Positions 52,517-62,864 are shown, counted from the stretch's first letter. The stretch: 64,000 nucleotides of DNA from Rhizophagus irregularis (GCF_026210795.1 NC_089457.1:682001-746000), one strand, 5' to 3'. Made by a program: numbers and translations. Notes: generated by a model not told the origin, from the letters alone.

Positions 52517-53427
52517 ATGGAGAAATCAAACCGAGGTATTTACTAGTATCAAATTTTGTTATTTTATAGTTTTAATGAATTAACATTTATTATAAATAGA
52601 ATTGCAAAAAATCGCTTATGTCGCAATCGAGAAAAGGCGTAGAAAAGGGATTAACAATGGATTTCAATCTCTTAAAGAAATTGCCGGTTTATGTATTGGT
52701 AGTAAAATTTCTAAGGAGAAAATTTTACAAGAAGGTAATTTAACATTAGTATTTATTATCTAATTAATTTTGCATAATAATAATGTATTTATTCTTTGTA
52801 GCATGTCAATATATCCATATGCTAAAAACCCAACACAATGATTCTTTAATCGAGATCAACAAAAGTAAAGCAATTAATGAAGAATTGAAGTGCCAGGTCT
52901 ATTACTTGGAAAAATCATTGAGCGGTGAATTGGGAGAACAAGAATCCTACAATTACTTCATTGAGAATATTCTTCAAAAATTTGTCACGACAAACGAAGA
53001 ATTAAACGATCAATTGAAAGCAAGTTTTTAAGAAAACGAAGAATTGAAAAGTAAGGATTTATCATTGGAGAAAAGACTTCAAGAAAAAGAAGTAATGGCC
53101 GAAAGAATCATTGAAGTAAATGAAATGTTGAAAAATAAGGTTTTTTTATTGAAAAGTCTACAAGATAAAGAATTAAGACTTCGGGAAAAGAAATAGTGAA
53201 CGAGAATTTCCTTCAAGAATACAAAGCATTGAAAAGTAGAGTTTTGCTATTGGAAGAAAGTCTGCAAGATAAGGAGTTAAGATTTTGAGAAAATGAATCA
53301 ATGAATAAGAAATTGAAGTATGATGTGGCAAACTTGATTCATTTTAATAATACAAATCAACAAAGAATTGAGTATCTTCTATCTCAGTTAAAATTGATTA
53401 CACAGGATAAGGGAGAGAAGGACTGAA
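52517..53427 (+). CDS. bHLH-zipper transcription factor
   Basis: Exons: 52517-52535, 52600-52734 and 52802-53031. The basic region and helix 1 read LQKIAYVAIEKRRRKGINNG then FQSLKEI; the loop has GLCIGSKISKEK; helix 2 reads ILQEACQYIHMLKTQ. The E-x-x-R-R core (IEKRRR) is the E-box contact set and the third Arg fits CACGTG (class B) recognition, though the usual His before it is Tyr. A leucine-zipper-like coil follows (SLIEINKSKAINEELKCQVY). A TAA at 53029-53031 ends the frame, but the same frame stays coiled-coil for another 390 bases with 30-residue repeats (ENEELKSKDLSLEKRLQEKE; LKNKVFLLKSLQDKELRLRE), broken again by TAG and TGA. The C-terminal repeats have probably been lost recently. TATATAAATAC at 52477-52487 is the TATA box. 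Confidence 0.85.
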
Positions 53428-53720
53428 AAGTTATTTTTGCTAATTTTCGATCACATGGTATAGTAGTAAAAATTGTTAAATAAATCAGTATTCGTTTATT
53501 ATTATGTGTGGTGACATCTCAGCTATGTGATTAAATTTTCCTTTACAATTATAATAATGCAACTTCGAGCATAAATAATGATAAAAATTTGAATAATTAT
53601 TTGCTATCAAATATATTATAAAATAATACCATAAAACCGTAACTGGTAATCAATTGAAATCAGATTTTTTTTAACCAATAACAATTCTTCATTTTGTGTC
53701 ACAATATATTTAAATAAGAA

Positions 53721-53728
53721 TCACGTGA
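53721..53728. promoter_or_regulatory. TCACGTGA E-box palindrome
   Basis: Lies just upstream of the gene-fragment patchwork at 53785. Confidence 0.35.
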
Positions 53729-53784
53729 ATTACAGATGACATTTTAATAGGTGGTATAATTAAGCGTAATTTAACAATAAATCA

Positions 53785-54080
53785 CCAACAAACTGCTTCC
53801 TTTCTTATAATCACAATAAAAATTATAAAAGTAAAGCTATAGCCTTTAATATTACATTTTTGTGATACGATCGGCATCAGTCCTTCAAATATATTCTCTT
53901 CTTTCACATTTCCCACTTCAACACTCGCCTCAACCTGAGCATACAATCCCTCAACCATCTATCCCTCACCCTTTTACCTCTTTCGCAGATTTCTTGACTC
54001 AAACCGGTCCATCAATAATCGAATAATATTATTGTCAGACCCGTATTATTACACCAATGCCAGGAAAAGCATCAATGAAT
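53785..54080. pseudogene. Patchwork of fragments from two other genes
   Basis: 53785-53865 matches the 3' part of the SUR7/PalI-like gene (about 55115-55195). 53884-54022 matches 35008-35147 of the Cys-motif/coiled-coil gene (ATATATTCTC, CACTTCAACACTC, CCTCAACCTG, TTCTTGACTCAA, CCATCAATAATC). 54040-54080 again matches the SUR7/PalI-like gene (CACCAATGCCAGGAAAAGCA). A fragment of one gene is thus sandwiched in fragments of another. Nothing is open. Confidence 0.7.
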
Positions 54081-54246
54081 GAAACTTTTGAAATAACATT
54101 ACTAAGCATTTTATTGCTGTTTGCACGTGGAAAAACTGGTCGTGAGCAAGTTATCAGATTACAGCTGAAAACTGTGAGAAAAATCAGAAATAAAGAAATT
54201 ATTTATAATAGATTTGTTGAATAGTTTGACTTCTCAAAATTTTACT

Positions 54247-54713
54247 ATGGATATCAAATCACTTCTTAATATTGAATGCGAGCATTGTCACAAATTATTT
54301 AAAAATAAGCATGCAATTAAACAACATCTTAAAACCCATATACGTCCTCATAAATGTACAGTTTGTGATAAAGATTTTGCTCAAAGAAATCATTTAGAAA
54401 TACACAACCGAACTCACAATGCTGAAAGACCTTATGCGTGTAATTTATGCACTTGGAAATTTTACGATGTAAGTTTAATAAAATTAAAAAGTGTTTATTC
54501 GCTAATTTATGGTGTATAATTATTGATATTTTTTTTAACGTTTAACAGCCTGATACTTTGAAACGACATTTGAAATATACTCATAGTGAAGATAAACCTC
54601 ATGTTTGTGAGTGCGGAAGTTCTTACAAGAGGGTGTCTTCTCTTGGTAGACATCAAAGAAAATGCATATTGTTATTATATAAAAATAATTTTTTACCCAA
54701 TCTTTATTGTTAA
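54247..54713 (+). CDS. C2H2 zinc-finger protein, two exons
   Basis: Exon 1 is 54247-54468 (an upstream in-frame TTG at 54214 is not a start), the intron is 54469-54548 (GTAAGT..AACAG), and exon 2 is 54549-54713. The product is about 128 residues, almost all of it fingers: CEHCHKLFKNKHAIKQHLKT-H, CTVCDKDFAQRNHLEIHNRT-H, CNLCTWKFYDPDTLKRHLKY-TH and CECGSSYKRVSSLGRHQRKC. The fourth is a C-x-C..H..C variant. Linkers are partly canonical (ERPYAC, DKPHVC). A DNA-binding regulator is likely; the target is unknown. No effector domain is seen, so it may be a truncated or very small family member. Confidence 0.85.
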
Positions 54714-55167
54714 ATCATATAATGAATATGTTAGCTTCTATGTTAAAATCAATAAATCCTGACAGTTGATAATGATATTTCATCTTCACTTGTATCAACG
54801 GCTTCTTCAATCCAAATTTTGAGTTAATTGTTACAAAAGTTTTATTACTTTTTATCAAGGATTTGGAAAGTTATTTTTGTTACATCATTATTCAAGTATT
54901 CGTTTCTTAATTTATATTTCATTATGCTTCATAAATCATAATAAGTTTCAATTTATCTTTGGTGACATTCTAGCTATTAACAATTTCGATCATACTGATT
55001 TATTTTCTCGTTAATTTCAACCAATAAAAATTCTTTGTGACACATAAAATTTATTACTTGTATAATATGAATCACTTAATTACTGCTGATACACATAACA
55101 AAAAATGGTGGCATCAAACAATTTTAAGCTAAAAACTAAAGAACTAAACTACTCCTTTTTCTTATGA
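54714..55167. other. AT-rich intergenic sequence
   Basis: Lies between the 3' ends of convergent genes; nothing recognised. Confidence 0.4.
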
Positions 55168-56096
55168 TCACAATAAAAAATTATAAAAGTAAGCCTTTAA
55201 ATAAAATATTATAAGACTTAATGAAATAAATAAGAAAAAACAACTACACCCAGATAAAATCATTGCCGGACCAGTATGGTTACCACCAATGCCAGGAAAA
55301 GCACCAATAACATTAAATACTAAAGAAAATAATGAAAATGTAATAATGAATGATACTAAATTAAAAATGAAAGAAATCAATAAAAATGCAAAAGTTGTTA
55401 AATAGCAATAAATTTTATTTTTTGAATTCATGATTAATAATAAAATTAAAGCAATCAAATTAAAAATTGATGCAGTAATAATAGGATGAGCTATCCATCC
55501 GGATTTACCATTAGTAGGTACTTTAGGAACAAAACTATCAAAGGCTGATAGTAAAGCTTTGATAGCTTCTTGTCCAAGTTTATCTATTCCTCCAATGGCT
55601 GTGTTGGCTACATTTTGTATTGTATTGCCAGCATCTTTTGCAGCATTATTTAATGAATTGCCTACATCCTGAGCTGTATTGCCTATTGAATTACCGATTT
55701 CATTTGGATTAATGTTAATGCCACGTTTATGTACTTGTTCAGATTGGATTTCTTCAGAAGTCGGTGCTAAATAAAAAATGCTTTTATCATCATATTACTT
55801 CAAATGAATGAATTATAAATAATTATAAATTTACCTTTATCAAAGTTATGTGACACTTGTTGAGTGCAAGAATCATCGATACAAAAACCCATCAAAGTGA
55901 ATGTTATACTGTTTCTTCGAAGGATTTTAGTTACAGGTTCACTAAATGTAAATTTACTTAAAAATACGCTTCCATTTATACTACCAATTAACGTGGCAAT
56001 TAAAAATATTAAAGATAAAAAAACAAAAATTATAATAGAGACTCTTAATTTATCTCTGTAAGCATCACGTAAATGATTGCTAATTTTTTTTGACAT
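55168..56096 (-). CDS. SUR7/PalI-like four-span membrane protein
   Basis: Exon 1 is 56096-55835, the intron is 55834-55767, and exon 2 is 55766-55168. The product is about 286 residues. The first membrane segment is near the start (VSIIIFVFLSLIFLIATLIG). A large loop carries the Cys pair of the SUR7/PalI type (MGFCIDDSCTQQ). An amphipathic stretch with NSIGNTAQDVGNSLNNAAKD-like repeats is followed by three more membrane segments (ITASIFNLIALILLLIM; YLTTFAFLLISFIFNLVSFI; AMILSGCSCFFLFISLSLII). Family members act in the plasma membrane in eisosome organisation, wall synthesis and pH sensing. The role here is inference. Fragments are copied at 53785-54080. Confidence 0.75.
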
Positions 56097-56952
56097 GTTA
56101 GTTACATCGCTATAATGATAATTTTTAGGTACAGTATTTATAAAAATTTAAGACATATTGTGCTAATGTATCATTATTTTTACGTGTATTCTTTTATACT
56201 GTAATAATTATACAATACAAATGTGAGTTTATAATAATTGTGTATTATAAATTTATAATAAGTATTATAACTACGACAACTAACATTTAATAGGGCAAAA
56301 TAATCCATAATACAACAAATACTTTAAACGATCAATGGTTAACTGTTCTTTATTTTAAAATATATAAACATTACGAATTTGTGGTAAAAGAAAGAAGTTT
56401 CTCATGTCACGTGAATGAATTGAATTTTATTGGCGCCAATAAGCGATATGATATCGAAATTTAATATTACGGGATATACTTTATTTCTTGCACGAAAATG
56501 ATTTATTCAGATTCAAAATTACGCGAAAGAATGTTGGTAAAATCAGCTGTTATATTGCATAATTAGTATAAACTTAAAGATTCATTAGAATTTTTTTCTA
56601 TTTTTGCTTTCATTATTTTCATACCATCATTAGTGAATAGAATATCAATAATTAACAGTAACGATATAACAAAAACAATTATATCGGAATTATAAGTTTT
56701 TCATAACTGATAATGGGAACAGTGATAGCGAAAAAATGTACATATCAGATTTTGTTTTAAATGTTTAATATTCCTGATTATTTCGATAAAAACCACAATT
56801 ATATATAAACAAAGAATTTTTATTAATAAAACACGTTAACATAAAAGTAAGAATAAGAATAAGAAAATAGAAAATCATTTACTAACGCTAATAGAAATTT
56901 GAGAAGCATATAATTTTAAGATTTTTTCAGATAGAAAAGCATACATTAGTTA
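56097..56952. other. Intergenic AT-rich sequence
   Basis: No gene. A TCACGTGA is at 56407-56414, about 310 bases upstream of the minus-strand SUR7/PalI-like start. Confidence 0.45.
56407..56414. promoter_or_regulatory. TCACGTGA E-box palindrome
   Basis: Lies in the upstream region of the SUR7/PalI-like gene. Confidence 0.45.
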
Positions 56953-57759
56953 TCAAAAATAATTTGAATATTCTTGAATCGTAGTAGTCATATGATTTTT
57001 AATAACATGATTTTGATAAGATACAAACCAATTTTCAAGTTCTTCAAACTTATTTTTTTCAGAAATAATAATTTGTTCAAGTTCTCTGTTCTTACTGATT
57101 AATATTTTATTTTCATTATCCTTTTCGTTGATATCTTGTTTAAACTTGTTATTTTCACTTTGAAACTTAATCTTCTCATCAGTCAGCGCGGAATTAGCAA
57201 AAAACAAAAAATTATTTTGCTCAGTAAGATCTTTGATACATCGATTCTTAGTTGCAAGTTCCAATTTGAACAACTCTTTTTCTTTTGAATTAAAGGCTTT
57301 TCTTTTCGGTTGTTTTTTACAAACTTTGTATTGTTTCAGTTGCTCGTTCAACTTTTTTATTTCTTCCGTTAAGTTTTTCTTTTCGTTTGTTAAAATTCGA
57401 TTCTGAGATAATAACTTAACTTCATTTGAACATTTGCTCTTTATCTCATCAATTTCACTTTGAAGTTTGCAGACTTCTGAATGAAGAGAAATAGTTTCAG
57501 TTTCTAAGGATTTATTTTCAGCTTTTAATTCTTTAAGTTCGTTGACTTGTGAAATACAATTTCTTTTCTCAAGTAACAAATCCGATTTCAACATTTGATT
57601 GACAGAATCTATGTTTAAATTCTCAGATTTCAATAAAATATTATTCTGAATTAAACTATCATTTTCAGTTTGAAATTTTGTAATTTCATTAATAATATCG
57701 GCTGTAAAAGCTTTAGCAAGGCCTTCAATCATGTCTTTACGACTTGAGTTATTATTCAT
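56953..57759 (-). CDS. Long coiled-coil protein
   Basis: Single exon, 268 residues, with the first ATG used. From residue 20 to 255 it is an almost unbroken heptad-rich helix (LIQNNILLKSENLNIDSVNQ; LKAENKSLETETISLHSEVC; EIKKLNEQLKQYK), with a short basic break (CKKQPKRKAFNSKEK) near residue 155. No other domain. It belongs to the same stylistic class as the partial gene at the right end of the window. Structural or scaffold role by inference only. Confidence 0.65.
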   Translation of the reverse strand: MNNNSSRKDMIEGLAKAFTADIINEITKFQTENDSLIQNNILLKSENLNIDSVNQMLKSDLLLEKRNCISQVNELKELKAENKSLETETISLHSEVCKLQSEIDEIKSKCSNEVKLLSQNRILTNEKKNLTEEIKKLNEQLKQYKVCKKQPKRKAFNSKEKELFKLELATKNRCIKDLTEQNNFLFFANSALTDEKIKFQSENNKFKQDINEKDNENKILISKNRELEQIIISEKNKFEELENWFVSYQNHVIKNHMTTTIQEYSNYF

Positions 57760-58132
57760 ATTAACTGTTTGATTAACGTTACATAACGATAATAATTAAT
57801 AAAAATCAAAAATTTGGTTTTAATCTTATTAAATTATAAAATTACCTGTCAATTTAAATGCAAGTTTAAATTGTTCGAAATTTTTTCATTACAACTTGCA
57901 GTTATAAATAATTTAGAGATTGTGATCGACAAGCAGTTTGTGTGCATCAATAAAACTTGAAAAAAACAACCAGCTCGCTCCAATACTTATTTCACCTAAT
58001 TTGGAAAGAGAAATTACAGAACATAATTTCAATCTTCGGATAAAACACGAAACGAAACAGGATTTCTATAAAGTTAAGCATTTTAAATATATTTGCAATA
58101 AAATAGATTACGCTAACAATACTCTTCCGCTT

Positions 58133-58397
58133 ACCCTATAAAAAAAGAATGTCCAGAAATTGTAGCTGAAAACATCTGGAAAATGTTTATTTGTCTGAAA
58201 TATGTCCAGAATATTGCAATATTCCGGACGTTGGAAAATTTCCATTTTCCGGAAAATGTCCAGAAAATGTCTAGGAGGGTTCAGACCCAGCGTCCAGAAA
58301 GTGTCCGGAATATTGCAATTTTCTGGACGTTTTCTGGACACACGGACATTTTTCGGATGTTTTTAGCTACAATTTCTGGACATTTTTTTTACAGTGT
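58133..58397. mobile_element. MITE with GTCCAGAAA ends nested beside another MITE
   Basis: Left CCCTATAAAAAAAGAATGTCC and complement of right ACACTGTAAAAAAAATGTCC both run into AGAAATTGTAGCT. The body is built of TGTCCAGAAAATGT and GGACATTTT words. A TA (58132-58133 and 58398-58399) borders both ends, as for Tc1/mariner-type MITEs. It sits exactly between the left target duplication and the left end of the next MITE. Confidence 0.8.
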
Positions 58398-58774
58398 TAG
58401 AGTTCCAATCCGAGGATCGACGGATGGGAATATTTTGGCAATTTGCATATGGATTTAATCAATAAAGGTAAGGATTTTTTTTCGCATACACTAAGACCAT
58501 ATCTCAATACACAATATAGTAAATTTAAGAGTGTTGTTAATAATAAAAAAAAAAGAAAAATTCGATTCGGATTGAATTTTCATCCGATCGGATGGATTTT
58601 CGATCCGAGTTGAATTTCTTCTCCATTTTATAATTGAACCAGATTTTAATTTTATTATATTGCGCATTGGAGTAGAATCCGAAGATATCTCAAAAAAATC
58701 TTGACTTAAATTAATTAAATTTATGTATAATCGTCAAAATGTGTCCATCCGTCGATCCTTGGATTGGAACTCTA
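58398..58774. mobile_element. MITE with TAGAGTTCCAATCC ends
   Basis: The ends are TAGAGTTCCAATCCGAGGAT and complementary TAGAGTTCCAATCCAAGGAT, both followed by CGACGGATGG. The centre holds nested TCGGATTG/CATCCGAT words. The 9-bp target duplication CTTCCGCTT is exact (58124-58132 and 58775-58783), its left copy now separated by the later MITE at 58133. A 9-bp duplication suggests a Mutator-like element. Confidence 0.88.
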
Positions 58775-58902
58775 CTTCCGCTTCGGTAATTATAAATTTG
58801 AAAAGAATACTGCTGTAAATCTTCGATTTTCAGATCAATTTAAAGTATGTTATATAACATCAATTAGAATTGCTAGCAAGCCTAGCATCAAGTAGAAATC
58901 TA

Positions 58903-59517
58903 TATGATTAATTGATTTCTCCGACTTTATCATTAATTAGTATTTAAAACAAGTTGTACAACATATTGACGAGATAGTAACGAGATCCACGACATTATGG
59001 TAATTTTTTTGACGAATTTGGATAAATCTTCAGTTATAGCGTTGATAAATTAAAAAGTAATATTTTGTTATTACGATTTTTTGAAATTTATTTTCTAGAG
59101 CATTTAAAACTATGTTAGTATTTCACATCTAACAAGATCTAACAACTATTATAATATGTCATAATATTACATTATTCGAGACTTGAACAATAGAAAAAAA
59201 ATGGTTATGAAAGAACAACGGTGTGATTTAATCTTTTTTTATTAAATTATATGTGACTAAGAATAAATAACCTCACCGATAATCAATAATACATTATTGA
59301 AAATACTTTGAAACATTTCAAACTAATAAAGATATTATTTATATATATTTTAAATAAAGTTGTCATCATTAAAAAGTTATAGTTGAATGTCGAGATATGA
59401 CCCGTTTGAATTTCACGTGAGTCGCATCTTATCTTTCGATATTTATTAACGTAACTATAAATCCATGCTTACTATTTTTAAGAACTTGAAAATTATATTT
59501 ATGAACTTTCGAATCAA
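58903..59517. other. Intergenic AT-rich sequence
   Basis: No gene is seen. A TCACGTGA lies at 59413-59420. Confidence 0.4.
59413..59420. promoter_or_regulatory. TCACGTGA E-box palindrome
   Basis: Lies just beyond the 3' end of the minus-strand zinc-motif gene; no start codon is close by on either strand. Confidence 0.35.
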
Positions 59518-60567
59518 TCAGCGCTTTCGCTTTTAATTTCAATATATTCATCTTGATTTTTATCCGCTTCTGCTTCTGATGTAAGTGCTAAAATTGATAA
59601 AAAATAGTAAATAAGTTATTCAAAAAAATAATATTTATTATAATTGTATTATCAAGGTATAATCTTTTGTTGCTTTTTGACATATTTTTTCTGAAATTCT
59701 TTATAGATTTTTCCTAAAAACACAAACATCATACGAATTAAAGAAATATATTAAATTAGTAAATAATTATATATTTTTTACCTGAAGGGTGGCAGCTTTC
59801 AATTTACTTGCAGAACCGTTTAATAAAATCCAATTATATTCATTAACAGATGGAAATGAACGAGTAATTAATGCATTAATAGCTACAGCAGTATTTTCAT
59901 TAAATAATACATTTTCTATAATGAAACCATTATCCCTCATTTCAATCCAAGTCGAAGTATTTTCTCTTGGAGCTGAATTATTTTTCCAACTTCCTTGTGT
60001 AAACAATAATATGTGATTAAGTCCAAGTGAAACGTTAGCAGGATGACCTCTAGAAGCAACAGTATTTGGTGAATTGAATTTTAACTGATTTCTTTTCTTC
60101 TTTTTAATACTGGGCGTAGATATAATTCTAATAGTTTCATCTCCAAATTTCGAATTTCCTGAATTATTAATACTTGTTGATAACAAGTATGAGGGCAAAT
60201 TATTTTCAATATTAATCAAGCTAGTAACACTACTTGGAGCAGTATTCTTGTGAAATGCAGTATAATGATAACAATATTTGCATTTCAATTCGTTATTAGG
60301 ATTAGCAGAAAAAGCTTGACATCCACATGAAACTCCATCTTTTTGACAAGCTCCCAATAATGGTGTTGAAATATTTTGAGGCGGAGGCGAAAAACCGGTA
60401 TGAAACGCATTATAATGATTGCAATAATAGCATTTCTCTGGATTATTCTTATCTTCCTTATAAGTTTGACAACCACAATATTTATTGTTAAAATTACAAA
60501 TACCAAGTAATAACATTTTCGTTAAAATAAAATAGAAAGGAATAATTAATTTTCCATGGTAAAGCAT
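59518..60567 (-). CDS. Protein with two C-x-C..C-x-x-C..H zinc motifs
   Basis: Exon 1 is 60567-59782 (the ATG at 60516 is an alternative start). A GTAAAAAATA donor and TTTTTAG acceptor lead to a short exon near 59720-59670. A last exon at about 59587-59518 reads ALTSEAEADKNQDEYIEIK and stops. The N-terminal third holds a duplicated motif: CNFNNKYCGCQTYKEDKNNP-EKCYYCNHYNAFH and CQKDGVSCGCQAFSANPNNE-LKCKYCYHYTAFH, each with six Cys and two His, so probably a pair of zinc sites. The rest has a basic patch (IKKKKRNQLKF) and a folded C-terminal domain (ALITRSFPSVNEYNWILLNG). The family is not recognised, but the motif recalls small treble-clef zinc modules. Confidence 0.6.
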
Positions 60568-60711
60568 TACGTATATAATTTATATTTTTCCATGTGCGCA
60601 GCAATCAAAGATTGCTGCGTAAAATAGACTAAACAAATCTACACGATATAGGAAATGATACTCGTGGATTCACAAGCAACTTCCTTTAATTCACATGTAT
60701 TTAAAGGTATG
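60568..60711. other. Short intergenic region
   Basis: Contains the inverted repeat GCAGCAATC/GATTGCTGC at about 60599-60620. Confidence 0.4.
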
Positions 60712-61020
60712 GATAAAGAAAACGCTCTTTGTTGCAAAGATACACCTAACGAAATAAGAGATTGTTATAGAGAAAATGCAAGCAAAGAATTTTTTTGCTG
60801 GTAGGTTGACTGGGTGGTTTCCTCCGGTTCCTATTCAGATTTCACAACCCCGTTACGTGATTTATCTTTATACAACATTATATTCCGGACAACTACGGTT
60901 CACCACCGGGCACTTTCACTGACTCTTGAGAAGTTTTTGTAGGATTGCCGCTGAAAGGAACTTAGAAAACGTTCGAAGTAAATAATAAAGAAAACGCTCG
61001 TTTTTGAGAGTGTTACACCA
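60712..61020 (+). pseudogene. Tandem Cys-rich gene family, copy 1 (partial)
   Basis: Its reading matches copy 3 only around the exon end MQAKNFFAG. After it comes the 142-nt intron 60801-60942, then a short exon-like tail (CCGCTGAAAGGAACTTAGAA). The Cys-rich last exon is missing: the sequence runs directly into the start of copy 2. Confidence 0.6.
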
Positions 61021-61426
61021 AACGAAGTAAAAGATGGTTATAGAGAATAATACAAGCGAAAAATTTTTTTGAAGGTAGGTTGACTGGGTGGTTTCCTCCG
61101 GTTCCTATTCAGCTTTCACAATCCCGTTACGTGATTTTTCTTTATACAACATTATATTCCGGACAACTACGGTTCAACACCGGGCACTTTCACTGACTTT
61201 TGAGAAGTTTTTGTAGGATTACCGCTAAAAGAACTTAGAAACGACAAGATATGCAAATTCAGTCCGACTACCCTAAGTAAATAAACTAGACATTATGTTT
61301 TATCTGGATATATACAGTTTAATGATTGTTTTATTTATTTATAAATTAGACCCAACGTGTTGTCGAATCCCTGACGGTTATTGTCCAAAATGTGATTATT
61401 ATAGTTTATCGTCGTTAAAATTATAA
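61021..61426 (+). pseudogene. Tandem Cys-rich gene family, copy 2 (degraded)
   Basis: This holds an exon 1 remnant with ATACAAGCGAAAAATTT, the 142-nt intron 61075-61216, an exon 2 remnant, and a last exon from 61350 reading DPTCCRIPDGYCPKCDYYSL. The last exon matches the C-terminal Cys motif of copy 3 (RRSLDGYCPVCGYYR) but is shorter. No long open frame in exon 1. Confidence 0.6.
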
Positions 61427-62167
61427 TTGCATTTGTTGAAGAGGGTGCTTAATTGTCATTTTTGATTTTATATATTTGAATTTAATGATAGCTTTAAAGT
61501 ATTTATAAAGTGTATCGAGAAATAACCAATAATAATTTATACAAAGTTTCAAATAGAGAAACATCATTTCAACCTCGTACCGTTCCTCGTTTTTTTTCTT
61601 CATGTGTATGTGTTGTTTATTTATGCTTGTCAGCTATATGCGGGTTTTATTATTATAAAAGTTGATTTATTATACTGTATTTAGAAATCGAATGGAAGTA
61701 TAATTTTTTTATATAAAATATGTGCGAAGTAAAGGTTTTCATAAATAATTCAAAATAATAACACCATAATGTGTAAAAGATGACTTTTATTATTACAATT
61801 TTATTTTAAGCTTGGTTAAAATCCGAAAGGACTTTGAGCTCCGCGCTGCTATAGCGCGGGTATCGTTATTAAAAGCTAATTTGATTTTGTATGTAGTATA
61901 TGTGGCATCCAAATTTCCTCTTGGATTCACAAATAATATCACTTTTACGGATTCTTTATTTTAATAAAAAGTAAAGTCTTAGTTTTAGCTTCGGCTGATC
62001 TTTTCTCAGGATTACTTGTAATAATGTTTTTGACATGATTCCTACTGAATCATTGATGATCAAAACCAATTTGATTGGCCAGAATGCAGAACTAGGAAAT
62101 GTATCTCGTGAAGCTCATAAACCAAATCTCATAAAGGAATGATTTAGACATCATAAAAAAAAATAAA
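61427..62167. other. Intergenic sequence
   Basis: AT-rich. The stretch 61825-61870 has CTTTGAGCTCCGCGCTGCTA and is less AT-rich, but I see no RNA gene. Confidence 0.4.
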
Positions 62168-62864
62168 ATGTCTCTCGTTAGAAAAGTGGAGAAAAAGAAA
62201 AAAAGAAGAAAAACGCGCTCTTTTATCAAGCTTTGTAGTGATGATGTAAGAGGGTTTAAAAGAGCAAAGAAACACCAAAACGAGAAAAAAGAAAAGGATA
62301 ATTTAGAGAAGAAAAGAAAAGAAATCGAGAGAAAAATACAAGCGAAAAATTTCTTTGCAGGTAAGTTGACTGGGTGGTTTCCTCCGGTTCCTATTCAGCT
62401 TTCACAACCCCGTTACGTGATTTATCTCTATACAACATTATATTCCGGACAATTACGGTTCAACACCTGGCACTTTCACTGACTCTTGAGAAGTTCATGT
62501 AGATAAGAAGCTAATAGAACTTAAAACACGACAAGATATTGAGAGTCAACAAATCCAGTTTGACTACCTTGAAGTAAATAATTGTTTTTATATCACATTT
62601 ATCTGTTATCTGGTTATATATTGTTTTACTTGTTTAACAATTGTTTTATTGATTTATAAATTAGATCCAAACTTGGTGTATGGCTGTATGCATTGTAATA
62701 GTTCGTATTGCAAATGTAGACCGCTTCGTCGAAGCCTTGACGGATATTGTCCAGTATGTGGTTATTATAGATGCCGTAAACGAAACTTTAGTAACGTGAA
62801 ACGTGGACATCACATTTTTAATTTTAATGGTAAATTAGTTGAGACTAGGAAGCCGCGGAAATAA
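62168..62864 (+). CDS. Tandem Cys-rich gene family, copy 3 (best preserved)
   Basis: Exon 1 is 62168-62360, the intron is 62361-62502, exon 2 is 62503-62573, a second intron runs to 62664, and exon 3 is 62665-62864. Exon 1 encodes a very basic helix (VEKKKKRRKTRSFIKL; EKDNLEKKRKEIERKIQAKN). Exon 3 in its best frame encodes CMHCNSSYCKCRPLRRSLDG-YCPVCGYYRC, up to eight Cys, then a basic tail. The splice of exon 2 to exon 3 leaves the Cys frame one base out with the GT and AG I chose, so one boundary is wrong or alternative. Unspliced intron 1 would give a tail LTGWFPPVPIQLSQPRYV and then a stop. The family is not recognised; a nucleic-acid-binding zinc protein is a fair guess. Confidence 0.5.

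Larger units (their letters stand above)
57938..58902 (+). pseudogene. Small ORF split by two MITEs
   Basis: An open frame of 65 codons (57938-58132; MCASIKLEKNNQLAPILISP) is cut at a CTTCCGCTT target site. After the insertions, an open frame FGNYKFEKNTAVNLRFSDQF continues from 58782 to a TAG near 58902. The two halves are one base out of phase across the duplicated site, so either a further lesion or a splice lies between them. The family is not recognised. Confidence 0.4.

Noticed and set aside
58108-58458. ORFs with PE-C-N-I and RMFLATISGHF-type text.
   Set aside because: They are translations of the GTCCAGAAA MITE.
60801-60942. Box C/D snoRNA in the conserved 142-nt intron (GTGATTT and CTGA words).
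   Set aside because: The C box is imperfect and no terminal stem is seen; kept only as a finding about conservation.
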